Counted from the first letter of the stretch, positions 35,151-45,960 are shown. The stretch is 64,000 nucleotides of DNA from Streptomyces sp. 1-11 (GCF_007176755.1 NZ_BJTV01000003.1:1-64000), one strand, 5' to 3'. Made by a program: numbers and translations. The notes: generated by a model from the letters alone, not told the origin.

Positions 35151-35948
35151 TCACTGCCTCGACACGTTCCGCTCGTAGACCATGCGCAGTCCGATCAGGG
35201 TCAGCCAGGGCTGGTGCTCGTCGATCACCGAGGACTCCCCCAGCACCACCGGCGCGAGGCCACCGGTGGCGATCACCGTGACGTCGTCGGGGTCGTCGGC
35301 CAGCTCCCTGGCCATCCGGTTCACCACGCCGTCGACCTGCCCGGCGAAGCCGTACACGACGCCCGACTGCATGGCCTCGACGGTGGACTTGCCGATCACG
35401 TTGCGCGGCCGGGCCACCTCGATCTTCCGCAGCTGGGCGGCCCTGATCCCGAGGGCCTCCACCGAGATCTCGATGCCGGGCGCGATGACCCCGCCGAGGT
35501 ACTCCCCGCGCGCGGAGACCGCGTCGAAGGTGGTCGCCGTGCCGAAGTCGACGACGATCGCCGGGCCGCCGTACAGCTCGTTCGCCGCGACCGCGTTGAT
35601 GATCCGGTCGGCGCCGACCTCCTTGGGGTTGTCGAACTGGATCGGCACCCCGGTCTTGACGCCCGGTTCGACCAGCACCGCGGGCACGTCGCCGTAGTAG
35701 CGGCGGGTGACCTCGCGCAGTTCGTGCAGCACGGACGGAACGGTCGCGCAGATGGCGATGCCGTCGATGCCGTCGCCCAGGCCGTCGCCGAGCAGCGGGT
35801 GCATGCCCATCAGGCCGTGCAGCAGGACCGCGAGCTCGTCCGCGGTGCGGCGCGCGTCCGTGGAGATGCGCCAGTGCTCGACGATGTCCTCGCCGTCGAA
35901 CAGGCCGAGCACGGTGTGCGTGTTTCCGACGTCGATCGTGAGCAGCAT
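35151..35948 (-). CDS. coaX: Type III pantothenate kinase
   Basis: A 265-aa enzyme phosphorylating pantothenate, the first step of CoA synthesis. The ASKHA-fold motifs are MLLTIDVGNTHTVLGLFDG (phosphate 1), GADRIINAVAA, VVDFGTATTFDAV (phosphate 2) and IATGGLAP. The length is normal. It is 5 bp downstream of nadC in a cofactor operon. Confidence 0.95.
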   Translation of the reverse strand: MLLTIDVGNTHTVLGLFDGEDIVEHWRISTDARRTADELAVLLHGLMGMHPLLGDGLGDGIDGIAICATVPSVLHELREVTRRYYGDVPAVLVEPGVKTGVPIQFDNPKEVGADRIINAVAANELYGGPAIVVDFGTATTFDAVSARGEYLGGVIAPGIEISVEALGIRAAQLRKIEVARPRNVIGKSTVEAMQSGVVYGFAGQVDGVVNRMARELADDPDDVTVIATGGLAPVVLGESSVIDEHQPWLTLIGLRMVYERNVSRQ

Positions 35949-35953
35949 GGGTG

Positions 35954-36931
35954 TTACTCCGCCTCGCGCAGGTCCAGGCCGACGTCCAGGATCGGCGAGG
36001 AGTGGGTGAGGGCGCCGACGGCCAGGAAGTCCACGCCGGTGTCGGCGTACGCGCGCGCGGTGTCGAGCGTGAGCCGGCCGGACGCCTCCAGCAGCGCCCG
36101 CCCGGCGACGATGCCGACGGCCTCCGCGCACTCGCCGGGCGTGAAGTTGTCCAGCAGGACCAGGTCGGCGCCCGCCTCGACGACCTCGCGCAGCTGGTGC
36201 AGGGTGTCGACCTCGACCTCGATCGGCACGTCCGGGAAGGCCTCCCGCACGGCCTTGAAGGCCGGTGCGACGCCGCCGGCGGCGACCACGTGGTTGTCCT
36301 TCACCAGGGCCGCGTCCGAGAGCGACATGCGGTGGTTGACGCCGCCGCCGCAGCGCACGGCGAACTTCTCCAGGGAGCGCAGTCCGGGCGTGGTCTTGCG
36401 GGTGTCGCGCACCCGGGCCTTGGTGCCCTCCAGGACGTCCGCCCACGCGCGCGTGGCGGTCGCGATGCCGGACAGGCGGCACAGCAGGTTCAGGGCGCTG
36501 CGCTCGGCGGTGAGCAGGTCCCGGGTGCGCGTGGTGACCGACAGCAGCTTCTGCCCGGCCTCGACCCGGTCGCCGTCCTCGACGTGCCGCTCGACCTCGA
36601 ACTCGTCGGTGCAGACCACCGAGAGCACGGCCTCGGCGACCCGCAGGCCCGCCACCACGCCGGCCTCGCGCGCGGTGAAGTCGCCGGTGGCGACGGCGTC
36701 CTCGGGGATGGTCGAGACGGTCGTCACGTCCACCCCGCCGTCCAGGTCCTCCTGGATGGCGACGTTGGCGATGTCCTCCACCTCGACGGGGTCGAGGCCG
36801 GCGGCGGCCAGCAGTTCGGCGAGCGCGGGGTCGAGCCCGCACTCCAGGTACTCCTCGTCGCCCTCGGCGCCGCAGGCGCAGCCGTCGCCGCAGCCGCCGG
36901 TCGGGGCGAGGGGAAGGTCGTCGGTGCTCAC
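35954..36931 (-). CDS. nadC: Nicotinate-nucleotide pyrophosphorylase (quinolinate PRTase)
   Basis: About 325 aa; converts quinolinate and PRPP to nicotinate mononucleotide. The core has [42 protein letters not shown] and [11 protein letters not shown] 36931 is 11 nt from AGGAG; GTG 36940 overlaps the nadB stop (GTGA) and is equally possible. The protein is longer than usual by an N-terminal extension with a C-x3-C-x-C cluster ([20 protein letters not shown]). It lies downstream of nadB. Confidence 0.94.
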   Translation of the reverse strand: MSTDDLPLAPTGGCGDGCACGAEGDEEYLECGLDPALAELLAAAGLDPVEVEDIANVAIQEDLDGGVDVTTVSTIPEDAVATGDFTAREAGVVAGLRVAEAVLSVVCTDEFEVERHVEDGDRVEAGQKLLSVTTRTRDLLTAERSALNLLCRLSGIATATRAWADVLEGTKARVRDTRKTTPGLRSLEKFAVRCGGGVNHRMSLSDAALVKDNHVVAAGGVAPAFKAVREAFPDVPIEVEVDTLHQLREVVEAGADLVLLDNFTPGECAEAVGIVAGRALLEASGRLTLDTARAYADTGVDFLAVGALTHSSPILDVGLDLREAE

Positions 36932-36936
36932 TTCTG

Positions 36937-38712
36937 TCACTGCTCCTGGGAAGGCTGGTGGGGCCGGGTAGGGGGGAAGTCTGCGGTGTCGGTGGTGCCG
37001 ACGGCCAGCGACCGGTCCGGGCCGAGCCGTACGACGATGTGGCGCCGCCAGTGTGCGTCGTCGCGCTCGGCGCGGTCCTCGCGCCAGTGGCAGCCGCGGG
37101 TCTCCTCGCGCCGCAGGGCGGCGGCGACCAGGACCCGGGCCACGCACAGGAGGTTGGTGGCCTCCCAGGTGTCGACGCCGGGCTCGGCGGTCTTGCCGTT
37201 GTCCCGCAGGGCGTCGCGGGCCTCGGCGTGCAGCCGCTGGAGCTGGTCGGCGGCCCGCTGGAGTGAGTCAGCCGAGCGCAGCACGCCCGCGCCCCGGGTC
37301 ATGATCCGCTGGATGGCGAACCGGGACTCGGGGGCCAGCAGCGGCTGCTCGGGCGTCTCGGGGTGTGCGAGCGGCTCGGGCACGCGCGCGCGGAGGCCGC
37401 CCGCCTCCCGCGCGCCGGCGATGTCGGCGGCGATGCGCTCGGCGTACACGAGGCCTTCGAGCAGGGAGTTGGAGGCGAGCCGGTTGGCGCCGTGCACACC
37501 GGTGCAGGCGACCTCGCCGCACGCGTACAGGCCGGGCACGGTCGTGCGCCCGCGCTCGTCGGTGCGCACGCCGCCGGAGGCGTAGTGGGCGGCCGGGGCG
37601 ACCGGGACGGGCTCCGTCACCGGGTCGATGCCGTGGGCGCGGCAGGCGGCCAGGATGGTCGGGAAGCGGTGCTCCCACATCTCGGCGCCGAAATGCCGGG
37701 CGTCGAGGTACATGTGCTCGGCGTCCTGCTCCTGCATCCGCCGTGTGATGCCCTTGGCGACGATGTCCCGGGGCGCCAACTCGGCCAGCTCGTGCTGCCC
37801 CACCATGAAGCGCACGCCGTCCGCGTCGACCAGGTGGGCGCCCTCGCCGCGCACCGCCTCGGACACCAGCGGCTGCTGCCCCTCGGCGTCCGCGCCGAGG
37901 AACAGCACGGTCGGGTGGAACTGCACGAACTCCAGGTCGCTGACCTCGGCGCCCGCGCGCAGCGCCAGGGCCACGCCGTCGCCGGTCGACACCGAGGGGT
38001 TGGTGGTCGCGGAGAACACCTGGCCCATGCCGCCGGTCGCCAGGACCACCGCGGGGGCGTGCACGGCGCCCACGCCGTCGTGCTGGCCCTCGCCCATCAC
38101 GTGCAGGGTGACGCCGGCCGTGCGGCCCCCGTCGTCGGTCAGCAGGTCGAGCACGAGCGCGTTCTCGACGGTGCGCAGCCCACGCGCGCGCACCGCCTCC
38201 ACCAGGGCGCGGGAGATCTCCGCGCCGGTGGCGTCGCCGCCCGCGTGCGCGATGCGGCGCCGGTGGTGGCCGCCCTCGCGGGTGAGCTCGATGCCGCCCT
38301 CGTCGTCGGTGTCGAAGTGGGCGCCGGTGGAGATCAGCCGCCGTACGGCGTCGGGGCCCTCGGTGACGAGGATGCGCACCGCCTGCTCGTCGCAGAGGCC
38401 GGCGCCCGCCACCAGGGTGTCGTCCAGGTGCTGTTCGGGGGTGTCGCCCTCGCCGAGGGCGGCCGCGATGCCGCCCTGCGCCCAGCGCGTGGAGCCGTCG
38501 TCGAGGCGGGCCTTGGTGACGACGACCGTGGTCAGGCCCGCGGCCTCGCAGCGCAGCGCGGCGGTCAGGCCCGCCACCCCGGAGCCGACGACGACCACGT
38601 CCGCGGAGATGCTCCACCCGGGCGCGGGCGCGTGCAGGCGGGGGCGAGCGCTGGGCGCTCCCGCCGGCGCGTGGTGGTGGGCGACGGACGGGCGTATGCC
38701 TGTGCTGGTCAC
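36937..38712 (-). CDS. nadB: L-aspartate oxidase
   Basis: A 591-aa flavoprotein making iminoaspartate for quinolinate. The FAD motif is [37 protein letters not shown] and the capping-domain [24 protein letters not shown] are conserved. The C-terminal helical domain carries [23 protein letters not shown] 38712 overlaps the panC stop. No nadA lies next to it, so quinolinate synthase is encoded elsewhere. Confidence 0.95.
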   Translation of the reverse strand: MTSTGIRPSVAHHHAPAGAPSARPRLHAPAPGWSISADVVVVGSGVAGLTAALRCEAAGLTTVVVTKARLDDGSTRWAQGGIAAALGEGDTPEQHLDDTLVAGAGLCDEQAVRILVTEGPDAVRRLISTGAHFDTDDEGGIELTREGGHHRRRIAHAGGDATGAEISRALVEAVRARGLRTVENALVLDLLTDDGGRTAGVTLHVMGEGQHDGVGAVHAPAVVLATGGMGQVFSATTNPSVSTGDGVALALRAGAEVSDLEFVQFHPTVLFLGADAEGQQPLVSEAVRGEGAHLVDADGVRFMVGQHELAELAPRDIVAKGITRRMQEQDAEHMYLDARHFGAEMWEHRFPTILAACRAHGIDPVTEPVPVAPAAHYASGGVRTDERGRTTVPGLYACGEVACTGVHGANRLASNSLLEGLVYAERIAADIAGAREAGGLRARVPEPLAHPETPEQPLLAPESRFAIQRIMTRGAGVLRSADSLQRAADQLQRLHAEARDALRDNGKTAEPGVDTWEATNLLCVARVLVAAALRREETRGCHWREDRAERDDAHWRRHIVVRLGPDRSLAVGTTDTADFPPTRPHQPSQEQ

Positions 38713-39710
38713 GAGGCGGCTCCGAGGGATCCGAAGGTCAGGGGGAGGTTGTCGATCAACCGGGTGGCGCCGACGCGGGCGGCTACGGCGAGGACGGCCT
38801 CACCGGTGAAGCCGTCGCCGATCTCGGTGAAGTCGGCAGGGTCGACCAGGGCGAGGTAGTCCAGCTTCAGCGGCGGGTCGAACCGGGCGGCCTCGTCCAG
38901 GACCTGGTGGACGGCGGCGCGGACGGCCGCCGGGCCGCCGGGCGCGGCGGTGGCGACGGCGTGCGCGTCGGCCGCGGCGCGGGACTCGCCTATGGCGCTC
39001 AGCGCCTCCGCGCGGGCGTGCGTGGAGGGCACTTCAAGCGCCCGCGCGCGCAGCGCCTCCTGGGCGGCGTGCCGGTCCCGGCCGGCGAACAGGGCACGGG
39101 ACAGCGCGAGGGCGGTGCGGCGCTCGCCGGGCGAGAGGTAGCGGTTGCGGCTGGACAGGGCGAGCCCGTCCTCCTCGCGCACGGTCGGCACGCCGACGAT
39201 CTCCACGCCGAAGTTCAGGTCGCGCACCATGCGCCGGATCAGGGCGAGCTGCTGGGCGTCCTTCTGGCCGTACAGGGCGACGTCGGGGCGGGTGAGGTGC
39301 AGCAGCTTGGCGACGACGGTGAGCATCCCGTCGAAGTGGCCGGGCCGCGAGGCCCCCTCCAGGCGCTCGCCCATGGGGCCGGCGGTGACGCGCACCTGCG
39401 GCTCGCCGCCCGGGTAGACCTCCTCGACGCTGGGCGCGAAGACGGCGTCGGCGCCCGCCTGTGCGGCGACCTTCAGGTCGGCGTCCAGGGTGCGCGGGTA
39501 GCGGTCGAGGTCCTCGCCGGCGCCGAACTGCAGCGGATTGACGAAGACGGTGACGACGACCTCGCCGTCCGGTCCGGCGATCCGGCGCGCGGTGCGGATC
39601 AGCGTGGCGTGACCCTCGTGCAGCGCGCCCATGGTCATCACGACGGCACGGCGGCCGCGGCGCACGCGCGCGTGCAGCTCTTCGGCGGTGCTCAGCAGGG
39701 CGGTGGTCAT
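38709..39710 (-). CDS. panC: Pantothenate synthetase
   Basis: A 333-aa ligase joining pantoate and beta-alanine. Motifs [19 protein letters not shown] (HIGH-like), [31 protein letters not shown] and [15 protein letters not shown] (KMSKS-like) are all present. The ATG overlaps the upstream gene's stop (TGATG). About 25 residues after the KMSKS region are an Ala/Arg-rich insert that may be disordered. Confidence 0.95.
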   Translation of the reverse strand: MTTALLSTAEELHARVRRGRRAVVMTMGALHEGHATLIRTARRIAGPDGEVVVTVFVNPLQFGAGEDLDRYPRTLDADLKVAAQAGADAVFAPSVEEVYPGGEPQVRVTAGPMGERLEGASRPGHFDGMLTVVAKLLHLTRPDVALYGQKDAQQLALIRRMVRDLNFGVEIVGVPTVREEDGLALSSRNRYLSPGERRTALALSRALFAGRDRHAAQEALRARALEVPSTHARAEALSAIGESRAAADAHAVATAAPGGPAAVRAAVHQVLDEAARFDPPLKLDYLALVDPADFTEIGDGFTGEAVLAVAARVGATRLIDNLPLTFGSLGAAS

Positions 39711-40663
39711 CAGGCGTTCCCCTCGGTGCCGTTGGTGCCGTTCATGCCGTCGGGGCCGTCGGGGCCGTCGGCCAGCACGCCCAGGAGGTCCTCGGCGAGC
39801 TCCGGCTTCAGCAGCCCGTGGGCGAGGGCCCGGTCGGCGGTGGCGCGGGCCATCGCCAGGTAGCCGGCGACGGTCTGCGGGGAGTGCTCGCGCAGTTCGG
39901 CGACGTGCGCGGCGACCGTTCCGGCGTCCCCGCGCGCGACGGGTCCGGTGAGCGCGGCGTCGCCGGAGCGCAGCGCGTTGTCCAGGGCGGCGCCGAGCAG
40001 CGGGCCGAGCATCCGGTCGGGGGCGCCGACGCCGGCCGTGCGCAGCAGCTCCATGGACTGCGCCACCAGGGTCACCAGGTGGTTGGCGCCCAGGGCGAGG
40101 GCCGCGTGGTACAGGGGGCGGTTCTCCTCGCTGATCCACTCGGGCTCGCCGCCCATCTCGATGACCAGCGCCTCGGCGGCCAGGCGCAGCTCCCCGGGCG
40201 CGGTGACCCCGAAGGAGCAGCCCGCGAGGCGCTGGACGTCGACCTGGGTGCCGGTGAACGTCATCGCCGGGTGCAGCGCCAGCGGCAGCGCGCCCGCGCG
40301 CAGGGCGGGGTCGAGGACCTTCGCGCCGTACCGGCCGGAGGTGTGCACGAGCAGTTGCCCGGGCCGTACGGCGCCGGTGCCGGCGAGGCCGTCGACCAGG
40401 CCGGGCAGCGCGTCGTCGGGGACGGTGAGCAGCACCAGGTCGGCGCGCTGGAGGACCTCGGCGGGCGGCACCAGCGGCACGTCCGGGAGCATGGCCGCGG
40501 CGCGTCTGCGGGAGGCGTCGGAGACTCCGGACACGGCCACCGGGCGGTGCCCGGCGAGCTGCAGGGACGCGGCCAGGGCGGGGCCCACGCGTCCGGCGCC
40601 GACGACGCCTACGGTGAGCCGCGCGGGGCGGTCCTTGAGGTCTGGCTGGTGGACTGTACTCAC
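39710..40663 (-). CDS. Rossmann-fold DUF2520 protein of the pantothenate cluster
   Basis: A 317-aa protein. NAD(P)-binding motif [19 protein letters not shown] at about residues 16-34, then [12 protein letters not shown]. The DUF2520 half has LHPAMTFTG and [19 protein letters not shown]. It resembles a 6-phosphogluconate/ketopantoate reductase-type fold, so ketopantoate reduction before PanC is a reasonable inference. The C-terminus is collagen-like ([18 protein letters not shown]). GTG start; translationally coupled to panC. Confidence 0.82.
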   Translation of the reverse strand: MSTVHQPDLKDRPARLTVGVVGAGRVGPALAASLQLAGHRPVAVSGVSDASRRRAAAMLPDVPLVPPAEVLQRADLVLLTVPDDALPGLVDGLAGTGAVRPGQLLVHTSGRYGAKVLDPALRAGALPLALHPAMTFTGTQVDVQRLAGCSFGVTAPGELRLAAEALVIEMGGEPEWISEENRPLYHAALALGANHLVTLVAQSMELLRTAGVGAPDRMLGPLLGAALDNALRSGDAALTGPVARGDAGTVAAHVAELREHSPQTVAGYLAMARATADRALAHGLLKPELAEDLLGVLADGPDGPDGMNGTNGTEGNA

Positions 40664-40836
40664 GCGACGGAGGCCTTCCCGTTCCAGTCCGCTCTGGGTA
40701 CCGGACGATTTCTCGTCATGTTAACGCTATCCGGTGCTGCGGCGGCCGGCCGTCCACAGGCTGTGGGTTTCCCCACGGGCCCGGCGCGGGGAAACCCGGC
40801 TGCCGCGCCGGGGCCGCGCAGGGCATGATCCCCCGC

Positions 40837-42009
40837 ATGAGCGATACGGCTGAGCAGGACGAGGAACGGTCGGCGGCACAGCGGCTGCGCGAGCGGCGCC
40901 GGAGCGCCGTGCGGCAGGCGCGGCGGGTGCTGTCACGCGCGGGCATGCGGGGCACGGTCCGCGAGCAGCTGGCGCTGCTGCAGGAGGCCGCCCCGCATGT
41001 GTACGACCTGGACGAGCCGGCGGACATCTACGGCGACGGGGTCGTGGCCGCCCTCGAGGAACGGGTCGCCGCGCTGCTCGGCACGGAGGCCGCCGCGTTC
41101 TTCCCGACCGGCACGATGGCTCAGCAGGTCGCCCTTCGCTGCTGGGCGGCGCGCACCGGCGACACCACCGTGGCGCTGCACGGCCTGGCCCATCCCGAGG
41201 TGCACGAACGGCACGCGCTCAGCCAGGTCGCCGGTCTGCGCCCGGTCCGCGTGACCAGCGAGCCCCGGCTGCCCACGGCCGAGGAGATACGCGACTTCCC
41301 CGAGCCCTTCGGGGCGCTGATGCTGGAGCTGCCCCTCAGGGACGCCGGTTTCCTGCTGCCCTCCTGGGAGGAGCTGACCGAGGTCGTGGCGGCCGCCCGG
41401 GAGCGCGACGCGGTGGTGCACTTCGACGGCGCGCGCCTGTGGGAGTCGACCGTCCACCTCGGCCGCTCCCTGGACGAGATCGCCGGTCTGGCGGACAGCG
41501 TCTACGTGTCGTTCTACAAGTCCCTCAACGGCTTCGGCGGTGCGGCGCTGGCCGGTCCGGCGGCCCTGGTGGAGGACGCGCGGACCTGGCGCCACCGCTA
41601 CGGCGGCACGATCTTCCAGCAGTTCCCGACCGCGCTCTCGGCGCTCGTCGGACTGGACCGGGAGCTGCCCCGGCTGCCTGAGTACGTGCGCCACGCGCGC
41701 GTGGTCGCGCAGGGGCTGCGCGAGGGGTTCGCCGAGGCGGGCCTGCCGTGGGCGCGGGTCAACCCCGAGGTGCCGCACACCCATGAGTTCCAGGTCTGGC
41801 TGCCGTACCGGCCCGAGGTGGTGGCCGAGGCGGCGGTGCGGCAGGGCGAGGAGACCTCGGTGCTGCTCTTCGCGAACGCCTGGCAGGAGGCCGGGCCCGG
41901 CATCGCCTGCACCGAGGTCACCGTCGGCTCGGCGGGCCTGGAGTGGACGGCGGACGACGTGCGGGCGGCGGTCGCGGACTTCGCGACCCGGCTTCCGGCG
42001 GCGCCGTAG
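40837..42009 (+). CDS. Threonine aldolase / beta-eliminating lyase family PLP enzyme
   Basis: A 390-aa fold-type I PLP protein. EPADIYGDGVVAALEERVAAL, then FFPTGTMAQQVALR, VVHFDGARLWES, and the PLP lysine in VYVSFYKSLNGFGGAALAG match the aldolase family. ATG 40837 is chosen because CATGAT (40824-40829) forms a -10 seven nt upstream (leaderless); ATG 40825 is the alternative. A first 50-residue Arg-rich extension is unusual. Substrate could be L-threonine or another beta-hydroxy amino acid. Confidence 0.85.
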   Translation: MSDTAEQDEERSAAQRLRERRRSAVRQARRVLSRAGMRGTVREQLALLQEAAPHVYDLDEPADIYGDGVVAALEERVAALLGTEAAAFFPTGTMAQQVALRCWAARTGDTTVALHGLAHPEVHERHALSQVAGLRPVRVTSEPRLPTAEEIRDFPEPFGALMLELPLRDAGFLLPSWEELTEVVAAARERDAVVHFDGARLWESTVHLGRSLDEIAGLADSVYVSFYKSLNGFGGAALAGPAALVEDARTWRHRYGGTIFQQFPTALSALVGLDRELPRLPEYVRHARVVAQGLREGFAEAGLPWARVNPEVPHTHEFQVWLPYRPEVVAEAAVRQGEETSVLLFANAWQEAGPGIACTEVTVGSAGLEWTADDVRAAVADFATRLPAAP

Positions 42010-42046
42010 TCGGGGGGCGCCCCAGCCGGGAGGTGTGGCGCGCGGC

Positions 42047-42679
42047 TCAGTCGAACCGGATGTGGCGCAGGCCCACCCGCGCCTGCCGCAGCCGGGTGCG
42101 TACCGGCCCGCCCTGGTGGGGGCGGAGCGTGAGGCCGGCCAGGACGGCGATGCGGTCCGCCGTCCTCGGCACGGTGGCGTGGTCCGTCCACAGGTGTTCG
42201 GCGAACTCCGGCTCGCGCAGCCGCCGCAGGCAGTGGTCGAGCCGGCTCACCGCCCAGGTCTCCCGGCCCGGCCCGGCCCCCTTCCGGCCGGGAAGCCGCA
42301 GCAGGTGCCCGAGACCGCGCTCGCGCAGCCTCCTGAGCACCGTCTCGCGTTCGGCGAGCAGCGTGAAGTGCCGCACGTCGTGGCCGAGTTCGCGCAGGCG
42401 GCCGACCGTCTCGGCGAAGTGGCCGGGGTCGGTCACCGTCATCGGGGCGATGACCACGCCCTCGTGCCCGGTGAGGGCCAGGTCGAGGACCTCGACGACG
42501 CCCTGCCGCCAGGACGCAAGGTCCTGGAAGTCGCCGCGCAGTCCGGGCGGAAGCATGCGGTGAAGGCCGAAGCCGACGTGCTCGGGGTCGCAGACGACGC
42601 TGCCGGGCAGGCGGCGCTGGATCTCGTACGCGGTCTGCGTCTTGCCGCCCCCGAAGGGGCCGTTGATCCACAGAAGCAT
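42047..42679 (-). CDS. TmrB-like P-loop ATPase
   Basis: A 210-aa protein. It starts MLLWINGPFGGGKTQTAYEI, a Walker A at residues 7-14. VCDPEHVGFGLHRMLPP and VVIAPMTVTDPGHFAETV follow, as in Bacillus TmrB (tunicamycin resistance) and related nucleotide kinase-fold proteins. A LID-like Arg-rich part (LRRLRERGLGHLLRLPGRK) lies in the middle. Antibiotic resistance is only a family inference. Confidence 0.78.
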   Translation of the reverse strand: MLLWINGPFGGGKTQTAYEIQRRLPGSVVCDPEHVGFGLHRMLPPGLRGDFQDLASWRQGVVEVLDLALTGHEGVVIAPMTVTDPGHFAETVGRLRELGHDVRHFTLLAERETVLRRLRERGLGHLLRLPGRKGAGPGRETWAVSRLDHCLRRLREPEFAEHLWTDHATVPRTADRIAVLAGLTLRPHQGGPVRTRLRQARVGLRHIRFD

Positions 42680-42733
42680 GGCGGTGACCCTACCGACGCG
42701 GGCCGCCCGCCGGGCCCGGTCAGCCGTGGCCGG

Positions 42734-43405
42734 TCAGCCGTGGCCGCCGGCCCGCACCAGCCCGGTCTCGTACGCCAGCACCACCACCTGCACCCGGTCG
42801 CGCAGGCCGAGCTTGGTCAGGATGCGGCCCACATGGGTCTTCACGGTCGCCTCGGACAGCACCAGCCGGGCCGCGATCTCCCCGTTGGACAGGCCCTGGG
42901 CGACCAGCACCATGACCTCGCGCTCGCGTTCCGTGAGCCGCTGCAGCTCCTTGTGCCGGGGCTCCTTGGCGCCGGACGGCAGCATCGGCGCGAACCGGTC
43001 CAGCAGGCGCCGGGTGGTGGAGGGCGCCACCACCGCGTCGCCGCTGTGCACGGCGCGGATCGCCGTCAGCAGCTCGCCGGGCGGCACGTCCTTGAGCATG
43101 AAACCGGAGGCGCCCGCCTTCAGCCCGGAGAAGGCGTACTCGTCCAGGTCGAACGTGGTCAGGATGAGCACCTTCGGCGCGTCGGGCTCGGCGCAGATCC
43201 GCCGGGTGGCCTCCACGCCGTCCAGCTTCGGCATGCGGACGTCCATCAGGACGACGTCGACGCCGGTGGAGCGGACCGTCTGGATGGCCTCGACGCCGTC
43301 GCCCGCCTCGGCGACGACCTCCATGTCCGGCTGGGCGGCGAGCACCATCCGGAACCCGGTGCGCAGCAGCACCTGGTCGTCGACGAGCATCACGCGGATC
43401 GTCAT
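42734..43405 (-). CDS. NarL/LuxR-family response regulator
   Basis: A 223-aa protein. The receiver has RVMLVDDQVLLRTGF, phospho-Asp in VVLMDVRMPKLDG (about 54) and Lys in GFMLKDVPP. The GerE-type HTH is LTEREREVMVLVAQGLSNGEIAARLVLSEATVKTHVGRIL. It is paired with the histidine kinase gene immediately upstream on the same strand, about 110 bp away. Confidence 0.94.
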   Translation of the reverse strand: MTIRVMLVDDQVLLRTGFRMVLAAQPDMEVVAEAGDGVEAIQTVRSTGVDVVLMDVRMPKLDGVEATRRICAEPDAPKVLILTTFDLDEYAFSGLKAGASGFMLKDVPPGELLTAIRAVHSGDAVVAPSTTRRLLDRFAPMLPSGAKEPRHKELQRLTEREREVMVLVAQGLSNGEIAARLVLSEATVKTHVGRILTKLGLRDRVQVVVLAYETGLVRAGGHG

Positions 43406-43513
43406 CGGGGTCCTCTTCCGTTTTCCGTTCGCATCAGGGTGGGGGGTCGTGCGGGTCGTCCGGGGGTCGCGCCGAGGGGCGTGACAGGTGTCAACAGGGG
43501 GCGTGCGGCAGCG

Positions 43514-44719
43514 TCAGTGCGCTGGTTTGAGCGGCAGCAGCACGCTGATGCGGAAGCCTCCCCCAGGGCGCGGGCCGGCGTCCAGGGTGCCGCCGACCAT
43601 GCCGACCCGCTCCCGCATGCCGATCAGGCCGTGCCCCTGCCCGTCGGCGCCGCCCTCCTCGTACAGCTCGTGCGGGGCGCCCTTGCCGTCGTCCTCCACC
43701 AGCAGCCCGAGCCCGTCGTCGAAGTAGACCAGGCGCACGCTCGCGCCCGCGTTGGGCCCGCCGTGCTTGCGGGTGTTGGTGAGCGCCTCCTGCACGATCC
43801 GGTACGCGGTCAGCTCCACCCCGCTGGGCAGCGGGCGCGGGGTGCCCTCGACCTTGAAGTCGACGGGCAGGCCCGAGGTACGGCACTGCTCGACGAGGTC
43901 GTCGATCTGGTCGACGTCCGGCTGCGGGACGTACTCCCCCGTCTCCTGGTGCTCGCCGGTGCGCAGCACGCCCAGCAGGCGGCGCATCTCGGCGAGGGCC
44001 TGACGGCCGGTGGAGGAGATGGTCTCCAGGGCCTTCTTCGCCTGGTCGGGAGCGGCGTCGAGGACGTAGGCGGCGCCGTCGGCCTGCACGACCATCACCG
44101 AGACGTTGTGCGCGACGACGTCGTGCAGCTCGCGCGCGATCCGGGCGCGCTCGGCGGCGACCGCCACCTTGGACTGCGCCTCGCGCTCCCGCTCCAGCCG
44201 GGCGGCGCGCTCCTCCAGCTGGGCGAAGTAGGCCCGGCGGGTGCGCATGGAGTCGCCGAGCACCCAGGCCAGGGCGAACGGCACGGTCTGGAACACGGCT
44301 ATCGCGAGCTGGCCCAGCACACCGGTGTGCGCCGCCGGCCAGCGGATCTGGGCCAGGGCGGCCGCGAACAGGCTGACGGTGAGCGCCAGCCGGGAGGCCC
44401 AGCGCGCCCCCATCGTCGCGACCGTGTAGGTGATCACCAGCATGGCGAAGTCGGCGACGGTCGACTCGATGTCCAGGACGAGCTGGGCCAGCCCGGTCGT
44501 GAGGGCCAGCAGCAGCATCGGCTCGGGGAAACGTCGGCGCAGCGCCACGACGACGCACAGCACGGCGGACACCGCCAGCCCGCCGACGAGCGGCATGTGG
44601 TGTCCGGGCACCTTGCTGAGACTCACCACGCTCACGCCGGAGAGCCCGAACAGGACGACGGCCCAGAAGCCGTCGACCCATGTCGGGTGCCTGCGGAGAA
44701 AGTCGTAAAGGCGCTGCAC
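43514..44719 (-). CDS. NarL-type sensor histidine kinase
   Basis: A 401-aa membrane kinase. About five to six hydrophobic segments lie in the first 165 residues. A coiled coil (LEERAARLEREREAQSKVAV) leads to the HisKA_3 motif IARELHDVVAHNVSVMVVQ with the phospho-His. HATPase boxes are YRIVQEALTNTRKHGG, LLVEDDGKGA and GHGLIGMRERVGMVGG. It is transcribed before its response regulator. The signal is unknown. Confidence 0.93.
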   Translation of the reverse strand: MQRLYDFLRRHPTWVDGFWAVVLFGLSGVSVVSLSKVPGHHMPLVGGLAVSAVLCVVVALRRRFPEPMLLLALTTGLAQLVLDIESTVADFAMLVITYTVATMGARWASRLALTVSLFAAALAQIRWPAAHTGVLGQLAIAVFQTVPFALAWVLGDSMRTRRAYFAQLEERAARLEREREAQSKVAVAAERARIARELHDVVAHNVSVMVVQADGAAYVLDAAPDQAKKALETISSTGRQALAEMRRLLGVLRTGEHQETGEYVPQPDVDQIDDLVEQCRTSGLPVDFKVEGTPRPLPSGVELTAYRIVQEALTNTRKHGGPNAGASVRLVYFDDGLGLLVEDDGKGAPHELYEEGGADGQGHGLIGMRERVGMVGGTLDAGPRPGGGFRISVLLPLKPAH

Positions 44720-44837
44720 GTAACCCAGAGTAGGGAAATGAAGGGAGTGCGGGGGTCAACCGGAGGGCCGATCCCCACGGGGCGGGCGTACTCCGCAAGG
44801 TGGAGGAAGTGATCACCTGTGCGCCTAGTCTGTTCCG

Positions 44838-45845
44838 GTGACGGACGAGGCGACCGCCCGGAGCGGGCACGAGGGACGCGGGTGGCGGCAGGCGGCCCGG
44901 GAGGCGCTGTACGGGCCGGGTGGCTTCTACCGGCGGCCCGAGGGCCCGGCCGGACACTTCCGCACGTCGGTCCACGCCTCCCCGCTGTTCGCGCACGCCG
45001 TGGCCCGGCTGCTGTGCCGGGTCGACGAGGCGCTCGGCCGGCCGGCCGCCCTGGACTTCGTCGACATGGGGGCCGGGCGGGGCGAGCTGGCCGGCGCGGT
45101 GCTCGCGGCCCTGCCGGCCGGCGTGGCCGCCCGCGCGCGCGGGTACGCCGTCGAGCTCGCCGCGCGTCCGGCGGCGCTGGACGAGCGGATCACCTGGCTG
45201 AGCGAGCCGCCGGACACGGTCACCGGGCTGCTGTTCGCCAACGAGTGGCTGGACAACGTACCCGTGGACGTCGCCGAGGTGGACGCGGCCGGGGTGCCCC
45301 GGCTGGTGCGCGTCGCGGCGGACGGCGCCGAGCGGCTCGGGGAGCCGGTGTCGGGGCCGGACGCGGACTGGCTGGCCCGGTGGTGGCCGCTGCCCGCCGA
45401 GTCCGGGCTGCGCGCGGAGCTCGGACGGCCCCGTGACCTGGCCTGGGCGGCGGCGGTCCGGCGGGTGCGGCGGGGGCTCGCGGTCGCCGTGGACTACGCG
45501 CACACCGCCGGCGCGCGGCCGCCGTTCGGCACGCTCACCGGGTTCCGGGAGGGGCGCGAGACGGCGCCCGTGCCGGACGGCTCCTGCGACATCACGGCGC
45601 ATGTCGCGCTCGACGCGTGCGCGGCGGCCTCCCCGCCCGCGCGTCTGCTCACGCAGCGCGACGCCCTGTACGCCCTCGGCGTCACCGGCGCACGCCCCCC
45701 GCTCGCACTCGCCTCCACCGACCCGGCGGCCTACGTGCGCGCCCTCGCGAGCGCCGGGGAGGCCGCGGAACTCACCGCCCCGGACGGACTCGGCGGGTTC
45801 GGCTGGCTGCTCCGGCCGGTCGGCGTCCCCGACCCGCTCGCCTGA
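44838..45845 (+). CDS. MidA/NDUFAF7-family SAM-dependent methyltransferase
   Basis: A 335-aa protein of the MidA (DUF185) family. [20 protein letters not shown] near the start, SAM motif [15 protein letters not shown] at about 76-90, and [15 protein letters not shown], equivalent to the NEFFDALPV signature, are present. The mitochondrial homologue NDUFAF7 dimethylates an arginine of complex I subunit NDUFS2 (NuoD homologue). The convergent neighbour here is a NuoD paralogue that keeps this arginine. -10 TAGTCT (44826-44831) lies 6 nt before GTG, so the transcript is leaderless. Confidence 0.87.
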   Translation: MTDEATARSGHEGRGWRQAAREALYGPGGFYRRPEGPAGHFRTSVHASPLFAHAVARLLCRVDEALGRPAALDFVDMGAGRGELAGAVLAALPAGVAARARGYAVELAARPAALDERITWLSEPPDTVTGLLFANEWLDNVPVDVAEVDAAGVPRLVRVAADGAERLGEPVSGPDADWLARWWPLPAESGLRAELGRPRDLAWAAAVRRVRRGLAVAVDYAHTAGARPPFGTLTGFREGRETAPVPDGSCDITAHVALDACAAASPPARLLTQRDALYALGVTGARPPLALASTDPAAYVRALASAGEAAELTAPDGLGGFGWLLRPVGVPDPLA

Positions 45846-45910
45846 ACCCGGCGGCCCGCCGGGCCCCGCCTGCCCCCGCTTGCCCGACTCGTGCCTGATC
45901 AGCACCGTCT

Positions 45911-45960
45911 GGCCCTGCTCGGCGCTCTTGGCCCTGCTTGGCACTGCTCGGCCCTACTTG
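45911..45960. repeat. Short imperfect tandem repeat
   Basis: GGCCCTGCTCGGC-type units repeat three to four times with variation between the convergent methyltransferase and NuoD-like genes, running into the NuoD stop codon. No function is evident. Confidence 0.55.
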
